Shown: in pieces, positions 1 through 11,362 of the stretch
Layout: each line of letters begins with the position of its first letter
How positions within the stretch are numbered: the stretch's first letter is position 1
NCBI RefSeq assembly: GCF_042453785.1
Contig: NC_091661.1
Coordinates: forward strand, 31,673,501-31,737,500
Source: Malus domestica
Taxonomy: Eukaryota; Streptophyta; Magnoliopsida; Rosales; Rosaceae
Length of the DNA: 64,000 nucleotides
Reading direction: 5' to 3'
Program-made: the position numbers and the translations under genes
The notes under the pieces: model-generated
What the model was told of the DNA's origin: nothing
The model's database searches: none
What the model saw: only the letters and a program-made list of their open reading frames with translations

Positions 1-1790
1 ATTTCAAGAATTTGGTTTTAAGTTTTGGTTGGATTCAAGAACTGGGTTTTCCTTGGTTTCATCTGAGTTGCACTCCTTTGACCAATTTCTCCGACAACGC
101 ACGCCTGTGTCTTTTCTTTTCCTGGGTTTCATATGGATTGCTGAACTCAATTGGAAGAGCCAAGTTGGAGAATTTCTCGGAAACTCAGTTGCCGTCCCTT
201 TTTATTCCTGGTTTTCATCTAGGTTGTTGAGCACCAAGGAACCAGACGTTGTCGTCCCTTTTTTGTTAATTAGAACATGTTGAGATGCTGCTTGTTTACA
301 TAGTCCTTGAGGCGTGTTAATTTTACCAGATTATTAGGAACCACCATTTGATTGGTTTCTATAAAAATCAAAATAATTAACATTTTAAATTGTTTGCAGA
401 CTTGAAGTTAATTTTTCATTAATCATTAGTTTTTCTCTTACAAATAATAATAATTGCAAGTCCTCTTATCCGGTAGAGTGTCAAACACAGTATAAATAAT
501 ACGGTTATTAATTCAATATTGCACCAAACGCCCGATTATTTAGTCAGTACTATCCGATGACTATTTATCCTATCCGTCTAAAATAGTCAGTACAGTCCGA
601 ACTGCCAAACGAGGCCTTAGTGTCTTTAGACTCTTTACTACAAGAAATTCATTGGAACATCCATGGCTGCCCTCTCTATAAATACTTCAACAACTCTGGT
701 AAGCTTTTGCTACTCCTAAACACCACCTCATGGGCACGTCAAAGGTATTTATTTGTTTTGTGGTACAATTTCGTCAATACTAAAAATGGTGGAATTCACA
801 CTACTTAAACCCATTTGTTTAGCTGATTTCTAGAATGCAGCAACAGTTGGATGGACAATGATGCTCTTGCTTTCAAGTTTAATAGTTGAACTAGATGGGA
901 CAGTCACGGTCTGTCTTCTGAGTTCTTGGTGAAGCCATTCGATCATGAAATTGTATCTACAATAGACCCTTTGTAAGCGTCTCACTCTGAGCACCTTTTC
1001 CACCTTGCTTAAGTATGAAAGAACTTAAACTAGGGTTTTGCAATACTGATTGAATAAGCTCAACTCAGTTAATCTGAGCTTGTCTTCACTTGGATTATAT
1101 ATAGCTTTACAAGATTAGACAGTTATAGGATAAACCTATCTCTAAGCACAAATCAATTCAAAATTACAAACATACGAACTGATTATTGAATTACACGGCT
1201 ACGAGTGAGTCTAAGATTAAGTAGGGCTTTGCTTCTTCTCTACCTTTCGAAAAGTGTGATTGTTATCCAAACTGTAGCTTTGTCATGGTGAGCGGGAATC
1301 CATCAATTCAAACTTCACGAAGAGGATTGATGACTTGGGCAATCCTGTGACAAGGATTGCTGACTTGGAAGACAGATTTATCAGGTTTATCAAGGGACAC
1401 AAAGTCCATATGCATCACTTCCGTTTCCTGTTACAAATATTTACAAAAACTGGAAAGAAGAGGAAAGAGTTGGACCATGAGGAATCTGATCTTCTGTAAG
1501 TGACTTTACGGCCCATCTAAACACTCCTGGAACGTTGTCGCAAAATAGGCCCCGTCTCTGATGCCGTTCTAGATCGGATGCGATGAATATACAGCTTGCT
1601 CATCTCAATTTCAGGTGACAAATGCGTGTACTGCCTGCTCAGTTCAATGTCAGGTGCGAAATGTGTCCCCGCCTGTGCATGCGGAATGTGTCTTGCTACA
1701 CAAGGAAAGGCAGATCACAATTTGAAAAAGTTAGTGTAATTCATGCTAATGCCTTCCAGCAGATGTAATGTAACATGCAAGGAAGTTATG
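1..1790. other. No identifiable gene; AT-rich flank
   Basis: I see no gene I can name here. Short open frames near 29-283 and 620-808 have no recognisable motif. A stretch at about 1290-1497 reads weakly like a coiled-coil exon (RIDDLGNPVTRIADLED), but neighbouring stops and the absence of any linked exon make it unsafe to call. The segment around 470-620 is MITE-like unclassified DNA. Confidence 0.4.
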
Positions 1791-1797
1791 TAATTTC

Positions 1798-2606
1798 AAG
1801 TACGTTCATTAATTATTAAGACCCGTCTTATACAATCGGATTTCGCTAAAAGATCAATATCGACATCCTTAGTACCTGCAATTTGTTGTACTGTATGGAT
1901 GTTCAGCCGCCTTTTCTAACAACATATGGAGCCTATAACAATAAGTAGTAAGACAGCACAAACAACAAGCCCAATTCCAATCTTTGCTCTGGCAGTGAGG
2001 TGTTGCCCACACGCAGGTAGTCCCGATATACCGCATAATCCATGATTATCATTGAAACTGTATCAAAACCAAATATGGAGTTCAGGATGAGTATACATAC
2101 ACTTCTTTTTATGTTAACATATGCAAGGGCCCAAAATGCATGCAGATTAATAGTGTTTAATTCTTGCTTGAAGCTCGCTCCGTGCAAAAGCCTGGCTAGA
2201 GCAGATGGGACCTTTCCAGAGAGAGAATTGCGATTGACATTACTGCAACAAAACAACTTACATTAAGAGTCTTTTTCCTAAACATTTTGGTTTCATACAA
2301 CTATAAGTTGCGTTATAATATTTCTTACAGTGTTTGCAATGAGGCCAATTGTCCAAGCGATTCAGGAATTGACCCATTCAAGGAATTGAACGACAAGTCC
2401 CTGCCAAGGAAGGAGCATTTTTTAAAATATGGAATTGATCTGTCGTAACCACAAACTTTGGGTACGCTGTCCAGGAAAAAAACATAAAATAAAACACTAA
2501 CACTATCTGAAAGAGAATATGTGAGCTGCACTTACAGTACTTTTAAGCTTCTTAACTTTCCAAGTGAGAAGGAATGGACCCTTGCATGCTATTTCCGCTC
2601 AAATTT
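1798..2606 (-). pseudogene. RLP4-like malectin/LRR receptor-like protein, decayed 3' end
   Basis: This is a remnant of the 3' end of a plant LRR receptor-like protein of the RLP4 type (extracellular malectin-like domain, LRRs, one membrane segment, no kinase). On the minus strand I see three LRR-type exons: 2606-2536 (NLSGNSMQGSIPS), 2400-2332 (DLSFNSLNGSIPESLGQL) and one from 2242 downward (NRNSLSGKVPSALARLLHGASF). Each keeps plausible AG/GT borders, so it is not a processed copy. Further on, at about 2037-1920, come CGISGLPACGQHLTARAK and a hydrophobic membrane segment. It is broken: the first LRR exon has lost two bases (GKLRSLK shifts frame), and the usual post-membrane CW reads C-stop. 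Everything 5' of the last LRRs is missing. The family assignment rests on recalled RLP4 sequence; the pseudogene call is secure. Confidence 0.72.
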
Positions 2607-2727
2607 CTGTAAGTCCATAAGGTAAAAAGGGCTCAAGAACAAGCATAAATTTAGGACGCAAAACCCAAATGTCGAAAATATGCTGAAAGCCCAATAACGA
2701 GGGTTGAAAACCCTAAACCCATGGTCG

Positions 2728-2830
2728 AATACCATATGATCGTAGCGAAGGCTAAACTATGATTATGTGATCGTAGCTGAAGGCTAATTTATGACTATGT
2801 GATCGTAGCCAAAGGCTAAACTACTATTCT
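2728..2830. repeat. Three-copy ~32 bp tandem repeat
   Basis: Three head-to-tail units share the core TGATCGTAGC-nnAAGGCTAA and end in ACTATGATTATG-type sequence. The copies differ from each other at several bases. They may belong to a degraded terminal repeat, but I could not define an element around them. Confidence 0.6.
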
Positions 2831-3735
2831 AGCCGACATGAAATCTTACATATTTGGTCGTATCATACCAACAACGTCATGAATTTTCACAAAAGAAATA
2901 TTTTTTTTTTCTACAACTCCAGTGTTGTGAGTTCAGAGAAAAAAAAAAGAAGAGGGCATCTGTCTGTGGGTTCTTGAAAAAAATCGATATATGCTACTTA
3001 CTCTTTTATTCATATATAACCATGTAACAAATATGTCAAAATTTATCCAAGTTGCAGGCTTTCAACCACCCCACCAGACAACCCTCCCAAGAGAGATTAG
3101 ACTAGACATCTACTCTATTTTTGTTAATGAAATTCAAAAATACTTGCAGGCTCTCAACCACCCATTACTAAGTTTACCCGCACTGATTCAAGTATTCAAA
3201 GAGCGCCATCAACTACTACTGTTTAGTATCCTGCTTTATGAGAAGATTTTTGTGTCCCGTGCCATTCAATATTAATAACACGTTGTCACCTTGTTATTTA
3301 CTTTTCACCTTGATTTTTATTGACAAACAGATCAAGAACTAAATAATTGACACGTCAACATAGTTGATAATATGATATGAAATGCTAATAATCTATAACA
3401 CGTTGATATGCTTATTGACATTGGATGGTTGAACATGCCACATCAAGGCAATAAGGTACATTTTTTTTGAGGTTTTTGAACATTAGTTTTTGCAAAATAT
3501 TAAAATTTAAAAATAAAAACATGATGCTAGATTATATATTCAATTTAATCCTTTGAAATGTACTTTTATCAAAATTTATATTCAATTTTTGTTATTTAAT
3601 GTGTATTTTTATTTAATCTCTCCACATTAAATTTTAATTTTATTAATATGCACATATTTAGTTCTTTAATTATAAATGAACATAAATGAGAAAATATTAA
3701 AAGAAATTTGTGATACAAAATATATAAATATATGA
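2831..3735. other. AT-rich intergenic, no gene
   Basis: The open frame at 2991-3275 has no motif I recognise and poor codon character. A 9 bp A tract follows a 10 bp T tract about 40 bp earlier. I see nothing else here. Confidence 0.4.
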
Positions 3736-3739
3736 TTGT

Positions 3740-4400
3740 ACTGTGCCAAAATATATATTATTGACTTTTTTGTATCGAAATATATGTACCGACATGATTG
3801 TACCGAAATATATTATAATGAACCTAAATCTATGTACCGAAATGTATTATATTGAATTAATGTACCTAAATATCAATACCAAAATGTATGTACCAAAATG
3901 TACATACCGAAATATATGTACCACAATGTACGTACCGAAATATAAGTACCAAAATGTACGTACCGAAATATACATACCAAAACGTATGTACCGATATGTA
4001 CATACCAAAATATACGTACCGAAATGTATTATATTGAATTAATGTATCGAAATGTATGCAACAAAATGTACGTACCAAATTGTACATACCGAAATGTAGT
4101 ATATTGAATTAATGTATCTAAAAGTCAATACTCAAATGAGAGGTATTAGGTTCGAATCTCGTGGATGACGAATTCGATACCAAATTAAGTTGTCCACTGT
4201 GTGGATTAGCCGAACCCCCTAGCCTTAGTGTAAAATATATCATTGTACTAAAAAAAAAAAACTCAAATGTATTTACCAAAATGTATGTACTGAAATGCAT
4301 GTATATGTTTGTATCGATGAATTAATGTACCTATATGTTTATATCGATGGATATACCGAAATATTCAAATATATTAATGTACCTAAATGAACAACGTACA
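3740..4400. repeat. Degenerate tandem repeat, GTACCGAAATGTAT type
   Basis: A short degenerate unit of about 10-12 bp, roughly GTACC(G/A)AAATRTAY, is repeated dozens of times. A longer-period phrase, ATTATATTGAATTAATGTA, occurs at about 3849, 4028 and 4100. Open frames on both strands here only translate the repeat (for example MYVPKYKYQNVRTE) and are not genes. A SINE with a perfect target duplication interrupts the array at 4139-4260. Confidence 0.85.
4130..4269 (+). mobile_element. 5'-truncated tRNA-derived SINE
   Basis: The element body is 4139-4260. It carries a Pol III B-box-like GGTTCGAATC at 4149-4158, ends in a 10-11 bp A tail, and is flanked by a perfect 9 bp target duplication ACTCAAATG (4130-4138 and 4261-4269). 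The body matches the copies at 59.55-60.04 kb (…TTAGGTTCGA…, …CCTTAGTGTAAA-ATATATC…). It starts close to the B box, so the A box is missing and it was probably 5'-truncated during insertion. Confidence 0.82.
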
Positions 4401-4859
4401 AAATTGTTATCGGACTATATATTATAAAAAAAATTAGTTGCCTAAATGTAGACATTAAAATATAAATATAACTAATAAATGAGATGGTTAAATGTACTAG
4501 AGACTAAAATTGGATTTTAATCTTACACAAGGTTATAGTCTAAAACTCATATTTTTTAAGAATTAAAATGAAGTTTTCTATTTTTTAAAAATGTCCCATC
4601 TATATATATAATATATATACACGAAAAATCTACTATGCTTCTGTTGGCATATATACCGAAATTTATAACATTGGATCCTCAACCAAGGATTCTAGGAATA
4701 AAAACCTCAGTATATAATATACTCGGAGCATACTGAAAAATGTCGTATACACAAAAGCCCTTGATAATCTTAAAATTCAGGCAGGACCAGGTGACCAAGA
4801 AGTGATATGGGTGTCTCTGGAGTATATCCCTCTCTGTCTAACCATATATCTTCAGTTAT

Positions 4860-5335
4860 ATGTTAGAATCTGCCCCCATTAGGACCTAACTCCGTCTCCT
4901 TTACAACTAAAACAGCAGTAAGATGTGGCAGATCACATCGTTGATGATACCATCGAATATGGGCCGGATGCAGGTGGGGTTGGATAGGTCGGATGTTATG
5001 GTTAGCATAATATGACCACAACTGAATATCAGTATAGTCTTCAGGATCTTTACACAGAGACGTGTACAACGTGTGAAGACCTCTCCATGCAATAACCACA
5101 ATCAAACCCTATGATTTTAGTCATCATAGGTTGGACTGACTTCTCGAAACTCCAAAACTGCCCATTGTTGATCATCGTACAAAACCAAAGACATTAAATT
5201 AGTTAATGTCAAGAACAACTTCACTTCCGTCTCATATATCATTCTCTGGGTGAAATCATCCATTGTCCAATCCCTGACATCTCACAATCTATCAATACGA
5301 CCTTGAGAATATAACCAGCCCCATCCGTTTGAAAG
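4860..5335 (-). pseudogene. Unrecognised coding remnant
   Basis: Minus-strand frames contain protein-like sequence, for example DWTMDDFTQRMIYETEVK followed by LFLTLTNLMSLVLYDDQQW at about 5275-5125, and then DYTDIQLWSYYANHNIRP at about 5050-4950 in another frame. The composition is unlike the surrounding AT-rich DNA, but stops separate the pieces. I do not recognise the family. A transposon-associated plant mobile domain is possible but unsupported. Confidence 0.35.
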
Positions 5336-5465
5336 GTCCATTGTTGTTTGGGTTCTGTTTTATTGCACATCGAAAGTTACAAATAGGGTAGACCAGTTAG
5401 ATTATTCGTTTTGTAGTATTGAAAAGTTTTGTTTTGAAATTTATTTTACAAACGAATTGTAATAG

Positions 5466-6475
5466 GCTGAGAAGATCGCCGCCTTGTGAAATCTGCTAAT
5501 GTGTCGGTGGAATCACACTGGCCTAGCCTCTTTGCCAAGCTCGCAGAAAAGAGAAACCTTGAGGACCTTTTCTTGAATGCTTGCGTTATCGTTTGTTCAA
5601 CTCCAGTAGCTGTGACTGCTTCGATCGGCTGGTGCACAGTGATTTAGAACAAATGAAAAAATGAACTGAAGAGGAAATGGACCATTATAAAACAAAAAGA
5701 AGCAGTGAGAATTTGCAGATTTGGCGTTTGAATTTCGATTTGGATCGGTGACACCTTTTCGGAAAGGGAATGAAGACACAAGTCAAACAAACTGCCTCGT
5801 TGCAACATATGATGGATTTTGGTCATCCATAATCGTTTCAGCCTCCAAAACAGTGTTTAAAGTTTTGTAATAAAAATCAAACCTTTATATTTCCGTCCGA
5901 TTAATGTTTAATTAATGTTGTTTTAATTCCTAGATTTCTTCGAGTTGTTCTTAGCAGTTGTAATCTTTATTTAAGTCATATGGATGTATCAATTGTATTC
6001 ATCCAATCACCAATCAGTTCAACCCCTTGCAATTTCTCTCAATTTTCTAGTAGATTCCGGACTTGTTCTTCAAGAGATGACGTTGGTAAACCTATTTGAT
6101 TACTTTGTGCCGCGTCATGCAGGTGGTGCTACCAGCGCCGCTGCTCCTGCAGTCGAGGAGAAGGAGAGAATACCATCTCTGTTTATACTTTAATCTATGT
6201 TTATTGTTAATTATAGACACATGAGAGTTTTGATGATTGAGGACTTTCGAATTCAAGTTTTGATGATACTGTGATGCTTTGGCATTTGCTTTCCTCGGTA
6301 GACTTATAGGCCGATAGCGTTGTAGTTTGTATGTTATGCTCTATGAGTCTCCAAACTTCGACTTGCCTTGACAGTAAAGGATGATACTTGTTATCTATAT
6401 TTTCCCTTTCTGTATTTGGAGAAAGGACTAAGGGAAGAGAGCGATGATGACATGGGATTCAGCTTGTTCGACTAG
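5466..6475 (+). pseudogene. 60S acidic ribosomal protein P1, decayed intron-containing copy
   Basis: P1 is a stalk protein of the large ribosomal subunit that binds translation GTPases. Three separated pieces are readable in order. At 5466-5585: AEKIAAL, then [20 protein letters not shown] and [11 protein letters not shown]. At about 6121-6170: the Ala-rich hinge GGATSAAAPAVEEKE, following a CAG acceptor. At 6434-6475: the signature acidic tail EESDDDMGFSLFD and a stop. The first exon has lost one base between AAL and KSA, shifting frame, and the N-terminal exon is not found. Spacing between pieces suggests degenerate introns, so this is a duplicated gene copy and not a retrocopy. The tail is near-diagnostic for P-proteins, and the [13 protein letters not shown] block favours P1 over P2. 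Confidence 0.82.
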
Positions 6476-6479
6476 AGGT

Positions 6480-7720
6480 TTTCATATCCGTTGTGTTCTT
6501 TTTTCTCTTTAGGCAATTGATGAACAATTCTATTCCAAATTTTGTTTGAAACTGATAAAAATTTCAAAATGTTGTACGTTGATGTTGCTCTCACTTACCT
6601 ATCAAAAGATTTTAGCTTGGCAATTAACTAGAAGATGTAATTGTGTTGTTCACGTGTTAGTTTTCTGATTTCATTACTTTTGCGGTTTTATTTGCTTGAT
6701 GGCGATTTTTCTTACGACATTATATAATACACACGTATCTTTCTCTAGAAAATTAAGTATACTTGCAAGGTACTAGTATTACAAAAATATCAGGCAGGCG
6801 GAGGATTCCAACATAACGTTTAGCTAGCTACATCAACTTGCACTAATTCAGAATGTTGACAAACATTTGAGTCCAGAAATTTTGTCAAGTTAAAAAAAAA
6901 ATTACCAACACTGCATCCTTGTTAAAACTTGTCAATCTATCGAAAAATCGAATGTACGATGTTCCTCCCGTAGAAGTACGTTCCAAAGCTGCCATTAATA
7001 ATGCACATATAAGATCATATTATATTCATAGAATCGACCTTGTACGATCTCCCTTTTACATTCTTTTACGGTGATACTCGATAGCAAATAGAACAAAATT
7101 ATGCAAATACGAAAATTAAGGATCTCTTGGATTTTGGCCCTGCATTCTTAGTTGTGTGAGATATGCATGGTTGATATCAACTAATTATGCATATTGCAGT
7201 TATATTCCCTTAATTGATGGGGTCTTCATAACCTTTATGAATTGAGTATATGATTTAGATGCATAGTGTTGCCATGGGAACATGAAAACTGCATTTGGGA
7301 GTGTGCATTAAGTGTATTTGATGCATCAACATTTCTTTTACTTAATCCAAAGGTTTGATCTTTTTGTATTCTCATGTAGGGTTGAGTTAAGAGAATTTCT
7401 TAAGTACGGATGATCAAATCACTTAATTGTCTGATTGTATACACAAAGCGCGTCATCCGTTCACTGATTTGGTCTTGCCTATTATTCAGTTTGAACTGAT
7501 GATCTCTCGCGTTTAAAGATATGAATTTTTTTTAACTATTTTTTCAATATATTCATTTTTCATCTCTCTTATCAAGTAATTTGGAGTTTAAAATGACATT
7601 AGACAATAGTATATGCAATTAATTACCATGTCTTCAACAAATCCAACGAAGTGAGACCAAATCAAGTGACGATCCTACTTGAAATTGAAACCCTTGGCCT
7701 ATGAAATAGTACTTACGAAG
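6480..7720. other. AT-rich intergenic, no gene
   Basis: I see no long open frame, RNA gene or element with resolvable ends. It forms the upstream flank of the gene starting at 7910. Confidence 0.45.
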
Positions 7721-7723
7721 CCC

Positions 7724-7729
7724 CACGTG
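7724..7729. promoter_or_regulatory. G-box (CACGTG)
   Basis: A palindromic CACGTG lies 181 bp upstream of the predicted ATG at 7910. It is the core site for plant bZIP/bHLH factors; whether it is used is inference only. Confidence 0.4.
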
Positions 7730-7909
7730 TTTCATGTTTGATAGTAAAAGTAAAAGCAACTTCACCTACCGCCACGGTCGTTTCAAGTTTCAAGCTTTCA
7801 GAATTCGAACCCAGAAAACCTTATTTCTCTCCATATCCGGCTGCAACTCCCGACAGTCAAAGCCCGTCGAGCTCCAGCCACCTGGCCTTTCAGATCCGTC
7901 CCCACAGCA

Positions 7910-9950
7910 ATGCTCTGTTCCGTGCCAGCGACCAAGTCCGGGTCGAACTGGCTGAACCGGCTCCGGTCCAACAAGGGCTTCCCCACCTGCGAGAGTTCCG
8001 ACCTCGACCACTTCCTTACCCGAAACCTAAGCTCTTCCTCGGAATTCCCGAATCCCAATGTTGTCTCACCATCCACAGATTCGACTCGCCCGGATTCGGA
8101 CCGAGTCGATAATCGCTACGAAACATCGTTCCCCAACCGAGACGACCAGAGAGGGGCAATCATCGGGATGATGAGCAATGTTCTGTCGGAGCTATTTTTC
8201 ATGGGCGGCGCCGACGAAAGCTCTAAAATTTCTGGGAAAAAGATTCCTAGAAAGCAAGCAAACCCCAGAGTCTGTGTCGCTTCCTCGACCAACTCCAATG
8301 GCGACGCCACTGCAAATGCAGCGGAAGAGAAGAGCTCCGGCTGCGAGCGGAATGTCGAAAATGCCGTCGACAAGTCGGCGTCCGATAACAGCAGCTTGGT
8401 GGGGAAGAAGAAGAAGAAGAAGAAGAAGAATGAAGTAGGAGGGAATGTGGGTGGTGGGGAATGTGAGGGGGAGGAGGAGGAGGAGGAGGAAGATAAGGGG
8501 GAGATGAAAGGGTATTCGAGAAGCGAAGTGACGGTGATCGATACGAGCTGCGGGGTTTGGAAGACGGATAAGTTGGTGTTTAGGAGGAAGAATGTGTGGA
8601 AAGTTAGGGAGAAGAAGGTCAAGGGGAGGAGCTCAGGGAGACATAAGAGGAAGGTGGTTGATGAGGAACATGTTGGTGATGACATTGACAAAAAGAAAGC
8701 TAAGGTTTCAGTTTCGGCTTTGGATGTTGAAGCTGGTGGGGATGAATGTATAGCTCTCAACTCCATTCATGAAGTAAGATACTAGGATTCTGGCTTGATT
8801 AATTTGTTAATTTTGTGATGGTTCCTAATTCCTATCTATAGCTTGTGATTGCATGTGTTTTTCTGTTTCGATTTAATGATTTAGTATCGTCATTGCTTTC
8901 TCTTCATCTGTAAATGCTTATACTGTGATTACATTCATAGAGTTGTATATATCTTCTAGTTAATCTTTCAGTCATGGTTGTTTCATATTCGTGGTTTAGG
9001 CATTTTTCTAGTAATTTGGTAAACTGAAATCGATAAGTTTAACATTGAATTGTGCCCGATTACTTCTCCGGCTTTTGTATTCTTTTGGTTACATTTAGAG
9101 CACTCCTTCCTTTTACCATTTGTGTTATTAGGAGTTCTAATCAGTTAATCTCATTGCGCTTTGTTATTATATTAATGACAATTATCAGTATGGAAGGTGA
9201 AAGGATAGCACTCTAACTGATGCATCTGTAACGGTGAATAATTTGTATATCTGCTTTAAGGCCATGTAAAGTAGAATGCTGCAAGTTCTTCGGAGAGCAT
9301 GCATGGTCTCTGAATCTTTCTGTTTTCGCACCCTTTAAATGCTTTGGATGTAGCCGGCTCCACCTAAAGGTTTTCGATTCAACTGTTATGATGAATAATT
9401 GATTAGATTTTATGTTCCAATTCTGAATTTAGTATGCAGTTGTTGCTTAACATAAATAAGTACGAATCACGGCAGGACAGAAACTAATCTGTGTTTTTTT
9501 CTGATATGTTGCATACAATTTGATGCCATAATCGTAGATTCGTAGAGTTTCTGTTCATGTTATTATGAAACTAAGAAATGTAAGCTTGTTGCCCTTGCTT
9601 CATTGTTCAGGGACAGAAGCCGCAAAATGACATGCTAGATAATCTTAATGACAGAGGGGAAGAATTCGGCAAATACCTGCCGGATAATAAAACCAAAGAT
9701 AGAAGAAAAGGGCAAGTGCACTTGAAACTACAATCTGATTTAACCATTCTGTGTTGCTGCCTGTATGCACCTACGTATTTATTCTTCTCGTTGAATGTCA
9801 TGCAGGTTTCCTTTCAACCGAACAATGAGAACTTTGGAAAAGCGTGGCTCCTCTGTTATATGTATTAAAGGCATTCCTACAGATAGTAAAAAAGGAGGAA
9901 AGCTTCATAGGAAGTGTCTCAAGGACAGCCAAAAACAATACAAAGCTTGA
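7910..9950 (+). CDS. Uncharacterised lysine-rich/acidic plant protein, three exons
   Basis: Exons are 7910-8773, 9611-9711 and 9806-9950, giving 369 aa. The first intron is GT-AG (donor GTAAGA). The second starts GCAAGT and ends CAG, a GC-AG intron with the strong donor context typical of that minority class. The frame is kept across both junctions (…RRK-G-FPFNR…). The upstream frame is open to 7754 but has no other ATG, so the start at 7910 is chosen. The N-terminus (SGSNWLNRLRSNKGFP) resembles a conserved block of unnamed plant proteins. A poly-Lys run (about residues 165-172) precedes a poly-Glu run (about 185-195), and basic KKKKAK-type stretches suggest a nuclear or nucleolar location, by inference. 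The C-terminus (TMRTLEKRG…KQYKA) is basic. No domain is recognised. Trinucleotide repeats encode both charged runs. Confidence 0.78.
8404..8495 (+). repeat. Coding (AAG)n and (GAG)n microsatellites
   Basis: Runs of AAG at about 8404-8432 and of GAG at about 8470-8492 encode the Lys and Glu tracts of the gene at 7910-9950. They are likely length-variable between alleles. Confidence 0.7.
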
Positions 9951-10455
9951 TTGACCAGAGACCGGAAAAAGAGTTTTGCACCAGAAAGAGCTAACTATCG
10001 GCAATGCAACAACGTAATATGATGGTACCAGCGGTCTTTCTTTAAGTGCAAAGATTCAGTTGAACATGTCATCTCCCTCTAGAAAGAGTGGTGGAGGTTC
10101 GGTCACGCACAGGGCTTCGAGATGGCGGTGCCGATGATCACGGTGCCTGAAACAAATATCATAGTAGAAGCTATTTTCCCCAGAAGGAGTTTATAGTTTT
10201 AAAAGTTTTGCAAACCTACTGATACGAAATGGGAAATGATTAAACACGCCTCTTTTCTCCTTCTACGCAGCTCAAGGCCTATATTTTTTTTTGCTCACAA
10301 TTCTTCTTTAATTTAATCAATCAATTTAGATAATCATTGGGCCTATAATGTCATTGGTTTCTGGCTGTATTGAAATCCTATTGGGTTCAAAAGCCGCAAA
10401 CGACTGTAAACAAAAGCTCAGTCTATCTAAACGTTGAGAAGAAATGATTTTTTGT

Positions 10456-10590
10456 AAGGAAAATTGATGAAAATAACTTAAAAACTTTGAATTTTAACGA
10501 AAACGATAAAATAAAAAGTAAAATGAATAATATCTTGATTGATTTTTTAATATAAAAATATAATTTTTCATTAAAATAAATATGGGTTAA
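10456..10590 (+). mobile_element. Copy of a dispersed TTTAACGAAAA-type MITE family
   Basis: This AT-rich block contains TTTTAACGAAAACG, a GTAAAATGAATAATATC core and a TTTTTAATATAAAAATATAA stretch. The same order recurs at about 30221-30329, 33908-34060 and 55318-55480. Ends and target duplication could not be fixed. Confidence 0.55.
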
Positions 10591-10617
10591 AGGTTTTTTT
10601 TTTTTTTAATCAGGAAA

Positions 10618-11290
10618 ATGGCCGCTGTGTACGCTTTGTTCGCTCATCCTTTTCCCGCTTCTTCTTCCTCCTCGGATTCTCTCTTTTCATTTTAACTAGC
10701 TCCTCCTCCTCCTCCGGCTACCGCTCATTTCTCACCGCTTTCACTTCCAACCTTCCGTGCCCTTCAATGCTGTCGCCGAAGTACGTAAGCAACTCTACAA
10801 GATTCTAATCGTTATAACTTGTGCCAGGGAGGAAGAAAGCCAAGTGCTTTTTAACAAGAATCCAGCTTTGGCTCGATACCTTTGGGTTCACTGCGTTCTC
10901 GGATTCATTCCTTCCGTTCTGTTTGAATCGACGGCCTCGTGCTTTCTCAGTTGATTATAAAATCCCCAAGTTTGTTAACTGCTGAGGAAATTGGTCCGTT
11001 TCTGCAACTTGTGCTCGACGATTTGGAAGGGAAGATTGAGCCGTCGCAGCTTAAGCGGCTTTTCGGGACAGTGGAAGCAAGATTCTTGGTGGGTTTTGGA
11101 TCAGAAAGTCAGATGCTTCCTCACCGCGGCGTTCCCTTTTGACAAGATATTCGATGTTCTCAACAAGGTTAATCTGTACAAGGCATTGTCTCAAGTCAGT
11201 TGAAGAAATCGAGAGAACAATCGCATTCTTCCACCGCTTTGGCGGCATTGATTTGATAGTTAGGCGTCGTTCTCTTTAAAACATTACGCG
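10618..11290 (+). pseudogene. mTERF-family (MTERF2/EMB2219-like) decayed gene
   Basis: mTERF proteins are helical-repeat, nucleic-acid-binding proteins of plastids and mitochondria. The copy starts MAAVYALFAHPFPASSSSSD, like a transit-peptide start. It continues in scattered frames with LSQLIIKSPSLLTAEEIGPF, then QLVLDDLEGKIEPSQLKRLF (about 10940-11062), CFLTAAFPFDKIFDVLNKVN (about 11118-11173) and KSVEEIERTIAFFHRFGGID then LIVRR (about 11194-11265). At least four frame changes or stops interrupt it, one of them near residue 25, and most of the downstream mTERF repeats are missing. A Cassandra LTR lies about 80 bp beyond the last readable part. The EMB2219 assignment rests on the recalled order of the FGG-LI-R region. 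Confidence 0.75.
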
Positions 11291-11362
11291 GCTCTAAGAA
11301 TTCCCTATATCTAGACCCTCCCTTGCACAAAGAAAGATCTGAAAACAATCGCCCTCTTGACT

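Noticed and set aside
1290-1497. Heat-shock-factor-binding-protein-like exon (RIDDLGNPVTRIADLED)
   Set aside because: Only a short coiled-coil-like similarity; the flanking sequence does not continue the family.
3743-4087. Tyr/Val-rich frames on both strands
   Set aside because: They are translations of the short tandem repeat and mirror each other.
4149-4158. tRNA gene B box
   Set aside because: No A box, no cloverleaf, and an A tail with target duplication mark it as a SINE.
8116-8766. 216-codon minus-strand frame opposite the 7910 gene
   Set aside because: It is Ser/Pro/Phe-rich because it mirrors the Lys/Glu codons of the real gene; no motif and no splice logic.
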